From Xylaria sp. FL1777 (Eukaryota; Ascomycota; Sordariomycetes; Xylariales; Xylariaceae): DNA of 64,000 bases. This document shows, one piece after another, positions 46,223 through 57,409 of this stretch. The notes under the pieces were generated by a model. It ran no database searches. It was not told where the DNA came from and saw only the letters and a program-made list of their open reading frames with translations. Position numbers and translations under genes: made by a program. Location: positions 62,001 through 126,000 of the forward strand of contig MU400521.1 in assembly GCA_022578965.1 (NCBI GenBank), given 5' to 3'. The stretch's first letter is position 1; each line of letters begins with the position of its first letter.

Positions 46223-47240
46223 CTACACTTTCAATAGGAGATCACGGACGTTGTCTGCCGATATTACTCCCTTGACTCTAACAACGTGGTGTGCTTCCTT
46301 CATCGACTGTGTGGTAGTATCTCCGCCAATCGCAAGTATAAACGAATGCTCTGAGGCTTTGCCGATGAGTTGGGCCTTCGCACGCTTTAATGATCTTGGA
46401 CGGTATATCTGCATGTCTATCCGTATGGTGTCTCCCGTTCAGGCCGATTGCGAGAAAAGAGACGTCATTTCGCAGGAGATCTTCCTGCAGAACTGTAACC
46501 GCCTCTGCTGGTGTGGTGATCGTAATATCCCGTTCATCTCGAGTAGCAGCTATATATGTCTTTAGTAAAGTCAGCATTAAATGGAGAATACGATGTCGAG
46601 ACACGAAGAAACATACATTATGGCGACATAGCAAGATTTTCTGAATATCTTCAAGCTTTCTGGTATCTTTCCAGCGGACAGCAAGAGTCGCGCTTTCGGC
46701 ATTGCCTTTGTTACTGATCTGATTGGCATCAACGTAGGCGCCTATGCAAAAAGCTAACCTGAGTGACGTGCAAGAGAGAGTCACAACATCTTCTATAGTA
46801 GTAGCGCTTGCTACAGCCTAGGCGCTGAGAAGACCAGCACATAAGCCTTGAACACCTCCCGTAGCGGCAACATTCTCTATCACGCAATGTTTATTGGCCA
46901 CTCTAGAGTGCTCAATGAAACTCAAATATCACACCAAATGATTTAGGATTGTGACAGGAACGATTAAGACGTTATGCCTCTCAACGCTAATCTGCTCGTT
47001 AACCTTACCGGACAGTAGCCCTTCCAGCTTCCTGACAGCAGCCTTACCGTCAATGACGCTGAGGACGGGATCTTGATCTCTCGTCTTAGTCCATAATGAG
47101 TCGAGATTGCGGACTGCCTTGATTAGGGGCTCAAATAGAATACCCTTCTTGTGAAACTCTTCCTGGAGCTGCAGGATCTGATCTTGAGATGGCAACGGTG
47201 TTAACGACCCGAATGTGATCAGTGAAGGTAGCGTCGCCAT
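46223..47240 (-). pseudogene. Stand-alone SAT-domain relic of a non-reducing polyketide synthase
   Basis: Starting at ATG 47240 the frame reads a starter-unit acyltransferase domain: DPVLSVIDGKAAVRKL, HNVLIVPVTILNHLV, then TGA 46929-46931, then TGGVQGLCAGLLSA with the catalytic GxCxG cysteine motif, then TAG 46818-46820, then VVTLSCTSLRLAFCIGAYVDA. A likely 57-bp intron (46616-46560) joins LLCRHN to TYIAATRDERDITIT, and the frame ends at 46278; a further frame covers 46414-46223. SAT domains load the starter acyl group in fungal aromatic polyketide synthases. No ketosynthase or other PKS domain follows within the window. Two nonsense codons in one otherwise open frame and lack of the remaining roughly 1500 residues mark it as a dead fragment. 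It could be the remnant of a lost cluster. Confidence 0.78.
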
Positions 47241-47975
47241 TATTGAGAGTTGTCGGCCCCTTAGTTTTCCCCAAGATAGGATATTGATGTGGCAATCAAA
47301 TCCCCTCGTCTCAGTACACTTTGCTGAAATGGTCTACGCTAGAACTCACAAGATGGAGAGAACAGATTTGCGATGTCAAGCCAATCCATTCTCCAGAGGC
47401 CGCTATATATCAGATCTCATCTCTGCCGAACGGGCCTACTTTGCCCTAGAGCATCATTGCCCGTTGCCCTCAATCCAGCTACTATCTGATGCTTATGGTT
47501 TGCAGATGGTGGGGAGCCCCCGGATCTTCGCAAACAATATCTCGAAACCCAGGGACGAACCTGGACCTATGAACGTCGTTTCCGAAAAAGCGAGGCAGGT
47601 TAAAGACTCCATTTCCGGAGGCCAGACACTCCATTTTTGGACGTTCCATGGCAATTCCTATCATTTGTATGCAATACTACTTCTGCTACTCAATAAGCAA
47701 GATTGTATTCCTCTGTACATAAGTCTCTTGATTTCAGCCAATACTTCTTCATTGAGTAACTCATTATACATGCCCTCCCGTGTTTCTAGACGATGCGTCT
47801 GTGAAAATTAACATTAATTATGGTATTGATGTAAGCTGAGTGTGTGTTTCAGTCTCTATTCCATTGATGAACCCTGCCCCTGAGAATCAATGAATGCCCA
47901 TGTTGGCTACCGTAAAGCCCTAGGTTGGTGTACAAGAACATAATCACATTATAAATTCATTCGTCAGTACTACCA
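47241..47975. other. Spacer
   Basis: 735 bp between the SAT relic and the hydroxylase gene. A 198-codon plus-strand frame (47215-47811) is open here but shows no motif and begins inside the SAT relic; treated as chance. Confidence 0.4.
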
Positions 47976-49168
47976 TCATTTCGTCTTCGACGGCATGGGC
48001 AACTCAGTGTGGAAGATGCGATCCCAGAACGCACTCGTGACTCCGAAGCCCAGTTCGTAGTCAAGGAAATGATGGGCAAGGTGGTACTTCTTGAGACCTT
48101 TGTACCAGAGTGGGAGGTTTTGGTGATGGAGGAAGTAATGCGTCATATCATACATTACGTAACCGAAGATTCCGCCACAGAAGACGGCCGTCCCGAGGTG
48201 CCAGTTGAAATAGAAGATCGCATGCGCTAACTTCCAGAAAGGCGTCGCAAGGGCCAGAAAGAGAGTAGGCGGCATGACTAAACGATACTTGTCCATAGGC
48301 AGGTAGTGATGAACGCCATGGAGCAGGAAATGCAGCGTAAGGCCGACCCTATTATCGGGAAGATAACTGTGGGAGAGGAATTAGCAATGCGTTGCCAGAA
48401 TATAGGAAGACAGCGTCGAGGGGTTACATACTAGTCCAGGTGAAATAAGAATCGGTGCAAGATATACTCTACTAGGGTCCATAAGAACAGTCCCCCCAGC
48501 CAACTGGCAGCAAGAGTGACAACACTTTCAAAGCCCTCCGCTGCAAGGTAGGTTCCGTATGCAACCGCAGGCAGCCACACCAAAGGGATCACCCACCAGG
48601 GGGTCAAACTGAGGGGTTCGAGGAAGTTCCCAAATAATGGTGCCGATGCACCACCCTTGTAGTGCCTTGGCCGATGGACCTGATCCAAGTAGAACTCCTT
48701 GCTGAATCCACTATTCCATACTTGCATTAACAAGGGCTTGTTCAAGTCGAGGAACTTGTGCGTCTTATAGTCTTGATTCAAGTCTGTGTCCTTGCTCAGA
48801 TCCTCCTCGCAAGACATGCCGGTTCGGGGGTGGATCGTGGGCGTGACTTTCTCATTGATCTGAGAGTCGACGGAGTTTTTCTGATCTTGGGCATTAGGTG
48901 CAAGCTTCTCGCTCACAAGAAAGGCGACGAGGGAGTCGTCTAGAACTTCGTAGGCAGCATCGGAGTGAGCATGCGAGTCCTCGTCCTTGAGGATTTTGGC
49001 GACATCCTTTCCAGCATAATCAAGGATCAGGTCGGCACCACCGGGATGGGCGTCGACGAAGTCGGTCACATCGTAGACCTTGTTGCCAATGGTGACATAG
49101 CAGGACTTGGCCGAGTTGTGCGACTCGACCTCTGCCTGAGTCAAGGTTGGGAGAGTTCGCCCTGGCAT
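47976..49168 (-). CDS. scs7: Sphingolipid (inositolphosphorylceramide) fatty acid 2-hydroxylase
   Basis: Two exons, 49168-48432 and 48366-47976; 65-bp intron (GTATGT, GCTAATT, CCACAG); 375 residues. Residues 1-80 are a cytochrome b5 domain with HPGG (H41) and HSDAAY (H69) as heme ligands. The hydroxylase part has histidine boxes HRFLFH (about 238-243), HFLLHGVHH, HYFLHH and HLAHH, which bind a di-iron centre, and four or so membrane helices. It adds a 2-hydroxyl to the very-long-chain acyl group of ceramide in the ER, using electrons from its b5 domain. The intron sits between the first and second His boxes, joining HLDY to YLPDNRVG. Same strand as the SAT relic and RBM39 gene, but with separate spacers. 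Confidence 0.95.
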
Positions 49169-50031
49169 GATGCCTCGTTATTGAAACAGTATGAACCGGG
49201 TGGAATCAGAGCAGTCAAGCGCGATTCAAAGCCGGCTGTGAAAAAGGAGCGTAATTGAGGCTGTACGTAGGCAAAGGAGAGGAGAGGTAGGCGTAAGATA
49301 TAAGAGGATGTGGTCAATCTGGAAATTGAAGCTGATAAAGGAGGGACAAGAATTGCATAAAGCGGTATCCCAATCAATTTTGCCAGGGGGCTCGAGAAGT
49401 AAAATTAATGGTCTCCAGCAGCCCTACTGCACCCGGTAGCGTATGTCCGCGCAATCCGCGGGCATCAGACGCGATCGACCCACAAAAGCGCCACTGGACC
49501 GTGCTAAACAGTCACAGCCTGACAGTGGCGTTACACTCTGCGGCTATCGTATGACCCGGTAGTGTGGTAACCGGTGTTACCTACGCTAGGCAGCACTAAT
49601 TGAAAGGAGCAAACTTGCAACGTGCTCATGTTGGACGGACTTAGAAGCTTCAAATTTTACATTAGCCCCTGAATCCCGAATACTTACGTAAGTAGGCATA
49701 GACTCGGGTAACTCAAGAATTACACAACCGATTCTCGTACCTGCTGCGATGATTTCTGACATGATCCAATAAGTATAGATAGACTACGTATAAGCAATAC
49801 ACCTCTTGATATATACCTACCTATACAAGACACATACTCTAACTCCTCTTTCGCAGTAGCTTGGAATGCTGCCAGGTATAATGCAAACCAGCCCCGTCCT
49901 TGGGTGCAAATCTCATAACGCCACGCCATGCAATAAACAAGACAGTAGCCCATAGCATCATAAACCCGTAATTCCTTTGGCAGCCTTGCCATACCTGCTC
50001 CAGAATACCATACCCTTTGCAGGGTAAAAGC
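49169..50031. other. Spacer upstream of scs7
   Basis: 863 bp. The first 200 bp form the hydroxylase promoter; AGGAGAGGAGAGG purine stretches occur near 49275-49287. No gene recognised. Confidence 0.4.
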
Positions 50032-52297
50032 TCACACAAAGATGTGCACCAAATGATGCATGATGATCCCTCCAAACAAAGTATTTCCATATAACCCTGA
50101 TGACTCACACGTTACATGTTCTGACCATACTTTCCACATCAAGAGAATAACAACCATGACCTGAGCCAGTGCCAAGTTGGCGAAAGATGGTGTTAGCACT
50201 GATGGCCGTGTGTCTCCACGAATTTGATGGTCAACTTCTAGGTCTGCTGCTAATCTAATCGACACTATAAGATAGACACAAACAGAGGCCAAAGCCACGC
50301 TTTGTCCATAGTACTCCTCGGATCCCAACGCAAAGATCCAGCCCCATAAAGCGACGAGGAGGGCTACCAGCTCAGCAACACGCGTCATGGTACGGTTTGG
50401 AATTGTCTGACCATGGATATCCGACGTGCCGCTCTTCCATGTATGCAGCTTCTCGTCGTCTTCTAAAGTCGAGTCGAGGGTAAAAGAACTTGCAAATATG
50501 CTGGACAGGCTGTCTCGCGGGTCCTCCTTTGGCTCAGGGGCGTAGAATTTGGGTGGCGCCAAATTCAACTGCGCGGAACTCTCTTGTGGTCGGCTCCCAA
50601 TGGCAATGGGCTGCTGTCCTGTTGACTGAAAGAAAGGTTTTTCCTTTACTTGTGGGCTCTCTCGAATGATGGGGCGCATAGGGGGGTTTCGCAATCTCTG
50701 AGCTGGGTTGGTAGGGGCCGGTGGTACTTTATACCATATAGGACCCGATTTCGGTTCAATCGGCGCGTCACTGAACCTCGGGTTGGTGTTTTTAACCTTG
50801 AAAGCATTATAAGAATCAAATGCACGGTACTGGGAGCCCGACGGCGCCCAGTCCATTTCATCATCACTGCGTGCTATGTGAGACTCCTCTCCTGGGGATT
50901 GAATAGGTTCATCAATCGCCTCAGAACTAGATATCGATTGACTCCTCCATCTCCCATTATCGTGCTTCTGAGAACTTAAGCCAGCTGTTGCGGGTCTCGA
51001 CTGCTGCGGCGAATTGCGCGACTGCAATATGTCATCGAGGATACTACTGAGATCACCAGGGTCATTTGTCGCAGGCCCCCTATCGGATTCTAAGCGCGAG
51101 CCAGCAGTCAGCTCCGCTGGCTGCCGAAAAAGGGGGGTGGTGTCCGTGTGAATCGATTTCTTAGCTGCCAAGAAAACCTATGCCCATTTAGCGAATATAT
51201 CCATCATGGCACTTCGATAACTTACGTAAATCATGAGTAAGGGTATTATAAGTTGAGCGCTGAGTTGGGTTGTCGTGGGGAGCCCTTGGGATTTGCTGTA
51301 CTGTGCAATAGAGAGCGCGACAAATCGCTCGAGTAGAGCTAGCAATTGATACGTATACCATTGTCTGAATCCAAGGATATGTGCAGTGAAGCCTCGGATG
51401 CTCTGCTTAAAGCGTGGATTCCATGGAAATGAGCACATCCCAAGATTTATGGCCCATTGCATAAGCCAATCTGGGTATGGCAACATTAAAGTACATATTC
51501 GATGGAACGAACCCAAGATCGCATGCATCCAGTCACCATCCTGTGGTGTGGAAGTGTACGATTCGGTGAGAAGGAGGCAAATTACCGTCAGATGCCACGC
51601 CCCTTGGAATACAAAGCCAGCATACCAGCACGCCCCGCCCAAAGTGTCGACAAAATCCAATAGACCGCGTCTCTTTACTGTCATCCGCCGCATCCGTGTG
51701 CGGTCCATCATGCGCCTGAGATGGTCGGTTTGCGCTGTGTAGCTCGCTTGAAGCAGTTTCTTATTGACTTTTGGTAAACACTCTTTACAAGCTTGGGGGT
51801 ACCGGCTCTCAAGTTCCTTCCTGAGCGACCAGAACTTGCGCTCCCTCGCTTTGTGTTCAGCACTTGTAGAGTCATCGGGCCACTCGAATTGCGCCAGAGA
51901 ACTGCTTAAAATTTGTTGGTTCCGAAGGCAAGTTGCGCAGAAAATGGAATCGTCGGCTGCAGGTCCGGCTGCAGTATCCAACGGCGGCAATGGTGACAAC
52001 GGCGACGGCGATCGGGGCGGTACGGAGGATCGAGGAACCGCATATTGAACCTTGGTGTGTTCGAGGCCTCCGGTCGCTGCAGGCGGATCTGTAATCTCGC
52101 CATTCTACACTTGTCATTAGCACGATTCACGCATGAAGGCACCATAGATGCGTCGAGGCATAAGTAATTACCCGGTCTAACCAGTTGGTGGCATCACAGT
52201 TGGAGCAATCAAATGATTTCTGAGCTTCGAACCGAAGATTTGACCTCTGTCCACAATAGAAGCATCGTAGAAATCTCCTGGACCGAAGAGTCCCCAT
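50032..52297 (-). CDS. ima1: Ima1-type inner nuclear membrane protein
   Basis: Three exons, 52297-52172, 52104-51226 and 51177-50032; introns 67 and 48 bp; 716 residues. The N-terminus is the Ima1 zinc domain: CFYCG (first CxxC), FDCSNCDATNWLDR (second CxxC) and, across the first splice, NGEITDPP, then FCATCLRNQ and CKECLPKVN (further CxxC pairs). Several membrane helices follow (about residues 170-330), then a long Ser/Pro-rich region and C-terminal helices near VAELVALLVALWGWIFALG and LALAQVMVVILLMWKVW. In fission yeast Ima1 (human Samp1/NET5) sits in the inner nuclear membrane and links chromatin or the LINC complex to the envelope. Exon 1 encodes only 42 residues but holds two CxxC pairs, so missing it would hide the family identity. 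Confidence 0.9.
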
Positions 52298-54265
52298 TTT
52301 GGCTGATTCGGAACATGTAAAAGGTGGGCTCTCCGGACCCCAGTTCAGCTTTTATTTGAAAAGCTGCGGCTAGTTTGGAGAAAAGTCCTGAGACATGAGA
52401 ACAGTTCTTGACGAGTCTAGTAACAGGGAGCTATTTCTATCCAGTGGTGATAGGTAGCTACAAGCTGAATGCGGCCCTGTGGCTAGGAGGCTACAAGGGA
52501 TAGTACAATGGTACAAGAGACAAGTACCTACCTCCTGTCACCCGGGATATGCAAGTACCTCTATGTATATATCCGAGTATTTACATAGGCGGGGACTACT
52601 TTCCTTTAGGCAGCTACATATCTAACTAGCGGTATAATTGTACTTAACGGATGTACCTGCACCGCTTAGGTACTAAGGTACATGTGGTTGGTACCTACCG
52701 AGCCAAACATACTGGCCCTTTTTGTTTGTCTCGGCTACCTATCACAAACAACATCACAATTCTGTCTTACAGAAAAACATCTGCGCAAGTTAGGTGTTAT
52801 ATCGCCAACCACATCGATCATTCTCAAGTAGCCAGCCTATGAGATCTGTGTTAGATCTTGACTCTCATCTTGTCTCTGCCAAGCCAGTTGCTCACTTTAT
52901 TGGTACCAAAAGTAAGTAATGGATACATTATCCATCTCCTTGAGCTCTTATGTGTTAATTCGATCTACCATTTATCATTATGATTCCTTTCATCCAACAC
53001 TTTGATTGTTTCTTTTTATTTGTTCTATATTACCCCATCTTAAGCCGATTCCTAGGCAGTGATATGTTTATATACCGCCGGTGTCAGTTCATCCTTTTAA
53101 CCTTACACCTTTTTATGATGGCTTTCAGCTGCATTGCAGCATCATAAATAAAGACAAGTCACCAAGGTGTCCTCCAAAGTACACCCATTATCCCAAGTAC
53201 CAGCAATAGTCTCATATATCCCCTGAGCTTCACCTCTGAGTTTTTTGTGCTGGCAGAATAAGCCTACCTAGTATCTCACGCATCATGCAATTTCTACATC
53301 ATTAGCTTTTCTCACTAGAGAATTATCACAAGGAATTACAGTTATATATAATATTCTACCAGTTAACAACATCATGCTGACCAAGTTCAACCAGGGATAA
53401 AGCAAAATAAAATAAATCTATACTAAACGCTCTTAAAATAACGCGTTGGTATATATTATGGCTATCTTGACTATAGCTTTGCCTTGGTCATAAGGTATTG
53501 CTGCACATACCATGCAGGCTTTGGTTTCTACATCAAGTCATTACGGCTCTACGAGATATCCAATTTGGCACATCTCGACTGAAGATTTGTGTTTAACTGG
53601 GGAGCAAAGGCTGAGAAGCCAAGGTCTACCAGTTGTGCAATAGCTGTGCCTTCAAATATCTTGTCTTCTTTTGATCACGAGGTCACTGCGTGATAATTCT
53701 CTCTCGCAGTTTCGTGGGAGGATAACTAGTATTACGGGCCATCCCTGAGCCCATAAACAAGCAACCAGACAGACGAGCCTGTACACCAAGGAATCTTCGT
53801 GATATCTATCGTCGGTCCCTTCCTTCTATCAGACAAATGAAGTCTCGGCGCCCTAAGCTCCATTGGGTATCAGTAGGGCATTGAGCTACAGATGACGGCG
53901 ACACTAAATGGACAGCCAGGAAGGTAGCGGCCACTGGATTACATGGTATAGCAACTAGGAAGCTACCAACTTCTATATATCCCAATTTTCCTTGTGGCAT
54001 AAAAGTACTACAGGAGGTACAATATTAGTTTCGTTTACTAGGCTCTCAACTAAATCAACTTTGTTGACATTGGAGCGTGGCACACACTCTTCTACTCACG
54101 ATTCTTCTCACGAACTTTCCCATACACCTACTTTTCCGCCTCAGCCATCATATCTGTATACAAATCCATCTACAGCTCATCAATTTCCCTCTACTCCTCA
54201 AAAATCAACTCCACATTCCATCTACTCCTCAAAAAAGCCAACTACGCACCGAAAGTCTCTTCAAC
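52298..54265. other. Long spacer with TACCTA-type motifs
   Basis: 2 kb. The portion nearest ima1 holds many GTACCTACC, TACCTCT and TAGGTACTAAGGTAC motifs (52520-52700). The rest is AT-rich. The 200 bp before alg14 is CT-rich, as in fungal promoters. No gene recognised. Confidence 0.45.
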
Positions 54266-55144
54266 ATGAACACCAACAGAGATCAAGCTGTCCAGGCTGC
54301 CATTGGCGGCTTCGTTGTCGACTTCGTCAAGAATGGCGTCTTCCTTATTGCCGTTCTCGGTACCACTATTGTCGCTGCCACCATTATCATCAAGTTCATG
54401 GCCAGACCTGACATGGATGGCGGCCTCATTATGGGCACCGTAGTCGCATCAGTCCTCATTGCAGGCTACTTCATCTTTAGAGGAGATGGAGGAACGGTAC
54501 GTGGACTATCTACTCATTATGTCCTTATAATATGTGGATCGGGTGGTCATACTGCCGAGATGATTCAAATGGTTGAACGGAGTATTCGCGCTGAGAAATC
54601 ATCTCATCGTCGCTGGGCCGTCGGCAAGGATGACGAGAAGAGCTATGAAAAGATCCTGGCCTTTGAACGGCGTCTTCTAGATCGTTTCTCTCGTCACGAT
54701 CTGGACAGCGGCACTTTTGACATCATGCGATTTGGGCGTGCCCGCTATGTTCACCAGAGCTGGCTCACCACTCCCTTCACTGCTATCTTGAGCCTGCTTG
54801 GCATCATTAATATACTTGCTACGCCTCCCCGTCAAAGGCCGATTCCTACACTCCGCTATCCTGGCGTCATTGTCACCAATGGCCCTGGCACTGGCTTCCT
54901 CTTCCTTCTCGTTGCCCGAGCCCTCAGACTCACTCATGTTGCGCCCACCGGTCGCATGCGGACGATATATGTAGAAAGCTGGGCGCGTGTCAAATCTCTG
55001 AGCTTGACTGGCAAGCTGATTCGATTATTGAAACTTGCTGATACTTTTATTGTCCAGTCCCGCTTCTTGGCCGAGCAAAACAACGTACTTGCGGAGAACC
55101 TTATGGCCATGCCCGAGCAGCCATACATCCCCATCAACCATTAA
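54266..55144 (+). CDS. alg14: UDP-GlcNAc transferase subunit Alg14
   Basis: Intronless, 292 residues from ATG 54266 (MNTNRDQAVQ). Two hydrophobic N-terminal segments (GVFLIAVLGTTIVAATIIIKF and GLIMGTVVASVLIAGYFIF) anchor it in the ER. The soluble fold begins YVLIICGSGGHTAEM, the Alg14/MurG-like first strand and loop, and continues with VTNGPGTGFLFLLVARALRL and TIYVESWARVKSLSLTGKLI. Alg14 recruits Alg13 to the cytosolic ER face, where the pair adds the second GlcNAc to dolichol-PP-GlcNAc. The C-terminus (FIVQSRFLAEQNNVLAENLMAMPEQPYIPINH) differs from the usual short tail ending with a phenylalanine-rich VQWPEL segment, so it is longer than yeast Alg14 (237). An upstream in-frame GTG at 54077 is not used as start. 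Confidence 0.9.
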   Translation: MNTNRDQAVQAAIGGFVVDFVKNGVFLIAVLGTTIVAATIIIKFMARPDMDGGLIMGTVVASVLIAGYFIFRGDGGTVRGLSTHYVLIICGSGGHTAEMIQMVERSIRAEKSSHRRWAVGKDDEKSYEKILAFERRLLDRFSRHDLDSGTFDIMRFGRARYVHQSWLTTPFTAILSLLGIINILATPPRQRPIPTLRYPGVIVTNGPGTGFLFLLVARALRLTHVAPTGRMRTIYVESWARVKSLSLTGKLIRLLKLADTFIVQSRFLAEQNNVLAENLMAMPEQPYIPINH

Positions 55145-56764
55145 GAAGCCGGGTACGGGGGAGGTGGAACCTGATGCCATCATTGTCAAGGTTGGCCCTA
55201 GCCAGGCAGGCAGGCAGGCTAAAGAATTATTGCAGTCGACTTGCTCAGGGTTCTTGCGTTGAATTTCTTGTCACAGGCGTTGGAAGGATGGATTTGAGGT
55301 TTTAGGGTCTTGCCCCGGTACATATGTTTTCCCCCTGATGCAACCGGACGAATATCATGGTCTTCTGTTGCGAATGTCCTATCCAGACGTTGGAGGCTTC
55401 CATTGCCCGACCCTCGTCCATGGATAGTTCTATGAGTACGTAGAGAAATACGCACTCTATTTCCTTTACTGTCTACTTCTTTCCTAAGTGATGAAAGTGA
55501 TCCTAGAAACTGTAATTCTTCTGCTCCACCTTCCAGTTCTTTCAAACTTCCTGTGCTGCTTAGTCTGTTGATTTCTGGTTCACACTTTGAATGTGTGTTC
55601 TAAGTTGGTGTTTTGTGACGTTGCAATTTGCACGTGACTTCCCCTGTGTCCAGCAAGATGTTCGCATATACGGGTGAACCTGCAGGCTATGGATCACGTG
55701 GACTCACGAGAGAACCATATGCGTCCAAAGGAAGAACAGGCGGGTCCATCTGTACCTTGTTTACACATCTCTATTAGCCCTGTCGGTAGTATATAAGATG
55801 GGGACACTTTTAAGTAAGACGTATCCATGTACTTTACTACTCTAGCTTCATTAGCTTTGTGTTGGTATGGACTGCAATATCCGTGTAAAGCTTGTTAAGC
55901 TTGTACATAATGAAGAGATGAAAGGAGGAGTTGCTCGATCATATCTTAGGTGCCCGAGGCTTAGTTAGCTTGGTGTTGAGAGTCAGTCCGAGCAGCTGAG
56001 ATGGGACCAGACTCCAGAGGCCGTGGGTTCACGATATCTGAACCACTGTATTACCCCGGCGATATCCTCTATCATACCCTTGAGAATCCGTTTGGATCCG
56101 GACCAACAGGAGGAAGCCAGTGCTCTTGGGCCCGTAATAATGTCGTCGATGCGGTTAAGTAGAAGGTATCTCTTGTGCTTGATGGAAAAAATTTTCTTGC
56201 CCACTACCCTTACCCTCACATCCACAGATTTTCTCCAATCGTCTGCCTCATTTTTCATCCTTCCTTTTTCCTACTTCGTTCCTTTATCCTTTACCTGATA
56301 CTATAATCAACATGTAGCGGCATTATTATTCTATCTAAAGTAAGTAAAGCTTTCTTCTTCCTTGCCTTTTGCACTGAACTCTCATGGACCCCACTACAAG
56401 GCCACGAGAAGCATCACAACCTGCCCGTCCTGTTTGGTAAACAACACAATTTTGCATGTCTGACGCTATATTCTTCCCGGTTCAAAATTGCTACGTTGAT
56501 TTCTTCACTTTTCTATCCTATTATCCATTCTCCCTGATAGAGAAAACCTGGTTCAGGCTTGCTGTAACTAAATTGCTCTTGAGTTTCTTCAAGTCCTGCT
56601 CGTCATGTGTCAAATTATCTCCAGTTTCCTGGGCCCTACACTTTTAAGGAGAACCTACCCAATACTTGCTCTTGGCTCACCCACTCCAACACCATACATA
56701 TACACAGTCAATACTGATCAGAGATCACTATGGTCACATACTTATACTTATCTAGGAGAGTTCA
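55145..56764. other. Spacer between alg14 and satellite array
   Basis: 1.6 kb without a recognised gene. It holds GGCAGGCAGGCAGGC (about 55204-55218) and pyrimidine-rich stretches. Confidence 0.4.
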
Positions 56765-57110
56765 CATGGGCTGCTTGCCTTTGATATTATATCACAGAGA
56801 AGATATAGCATGGGCTGCTTGCCTTTGATACTATATCACAGAGAAGATATAGCATGGGCTGCTTGCCTTTGACTATATCACATAGAAGAGATCACATGGG
56901 CTGCTTGCCTTTGATACTATATCACAGAGAAGATATAGCATGGGCTGCTTGCCTTTGACTATATCACATAGAAGAGATCACATGGGCTGCTNNNNNNNNN
57001 NNNNNNNNNNNNNNNNNNNNNNNNNNNNNNNNNNNNNNNNNNNNNNNNNNNNNNNNNNNNNNNNNNNNNNNNNNNNNNNNNNNNNNNNGCTTGCCTTTGA
57101 TAATATTCCT
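56765..57110 (+). repeat. Tandem satellite with two unit types around an assembly gap
   Basis: Five full units start with CATGGGCTGCTTGCCTTTGA at 56765, 56809, 56853, 56895 and 56939. Type A (44 bp) ends CACAGAGAAGATATAG; type B (42 bp) ends CACATAGAAGAGATCA. The order is A A B A B, then a sixth unit begins at 56981 and runs into the N gap. After the gap (57089) GCTTGCCTTTGATAATATT is a final diverged unit. The array is longer in the genome than shown. Confidence 0.9.
56992..57088. other. Assembly gap (97 N)
   Basis: 97 consecutive N bases inside the satellite; the true length is unknown. Any reading frame crossing it is meaningless. Confidence 1.
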
Positions 57111-57177
57111 GGTGTGTATTTTTCCAACTTACTCTCCCCTTCACCTACATTTACATACTTGAACCATGGGGTAGACA

Positions 57178-57400
57178 GTGGCATTACAGCTCCTCAGTCA
57201 GGAGCTTGGTCTTATCCGAAAGCCTGCTGCCTTTATCTCTACCATTTCTGATGACCGTGGTCAAGAACTGTTATACGCTGGTATGCCCATCTTTGATGTT
57301 GTCAAGGATGTTTTCAAGGAGAACAGTGGCATTAGTGGTATCATGCTTATCAGAACTGCTAATTGTTGTAGATTCCCGTGTCGTTGGACATTCTCCCGTC
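57178..57400 (+). pseudogene. ATP-citrate lyase fragment
   Basis: One frame encodes [18 protein letters not shown] followed by [13 protein letters not shown] and then a blurred [13 protein letters not shown]. This is the highly conserved stretch of the CoA-binding/citryl-CoA synthetase-like part of ATP-citrate synthase (Acl1-type), which normally continues into SLLWFRRRLP; here similarity stops. About 55 residues of a protein over 600 residues long are present, with a duplicated VVKDVFK step, so it is a dead fragment captured next to the satellite. The absence of flanking Acl1 sequence suggests insertion of a short piece rather than decay of a local full gene. Confidence 0.75.
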
Positions 57401-57409
57401 ATCTACTTT

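Noticed and set aside
47215..47811. 198-codon plus-strand frame
   Set aside because: Overlaps the SAT relic antisense at its start and shows no domain; compositionally like random spacer.
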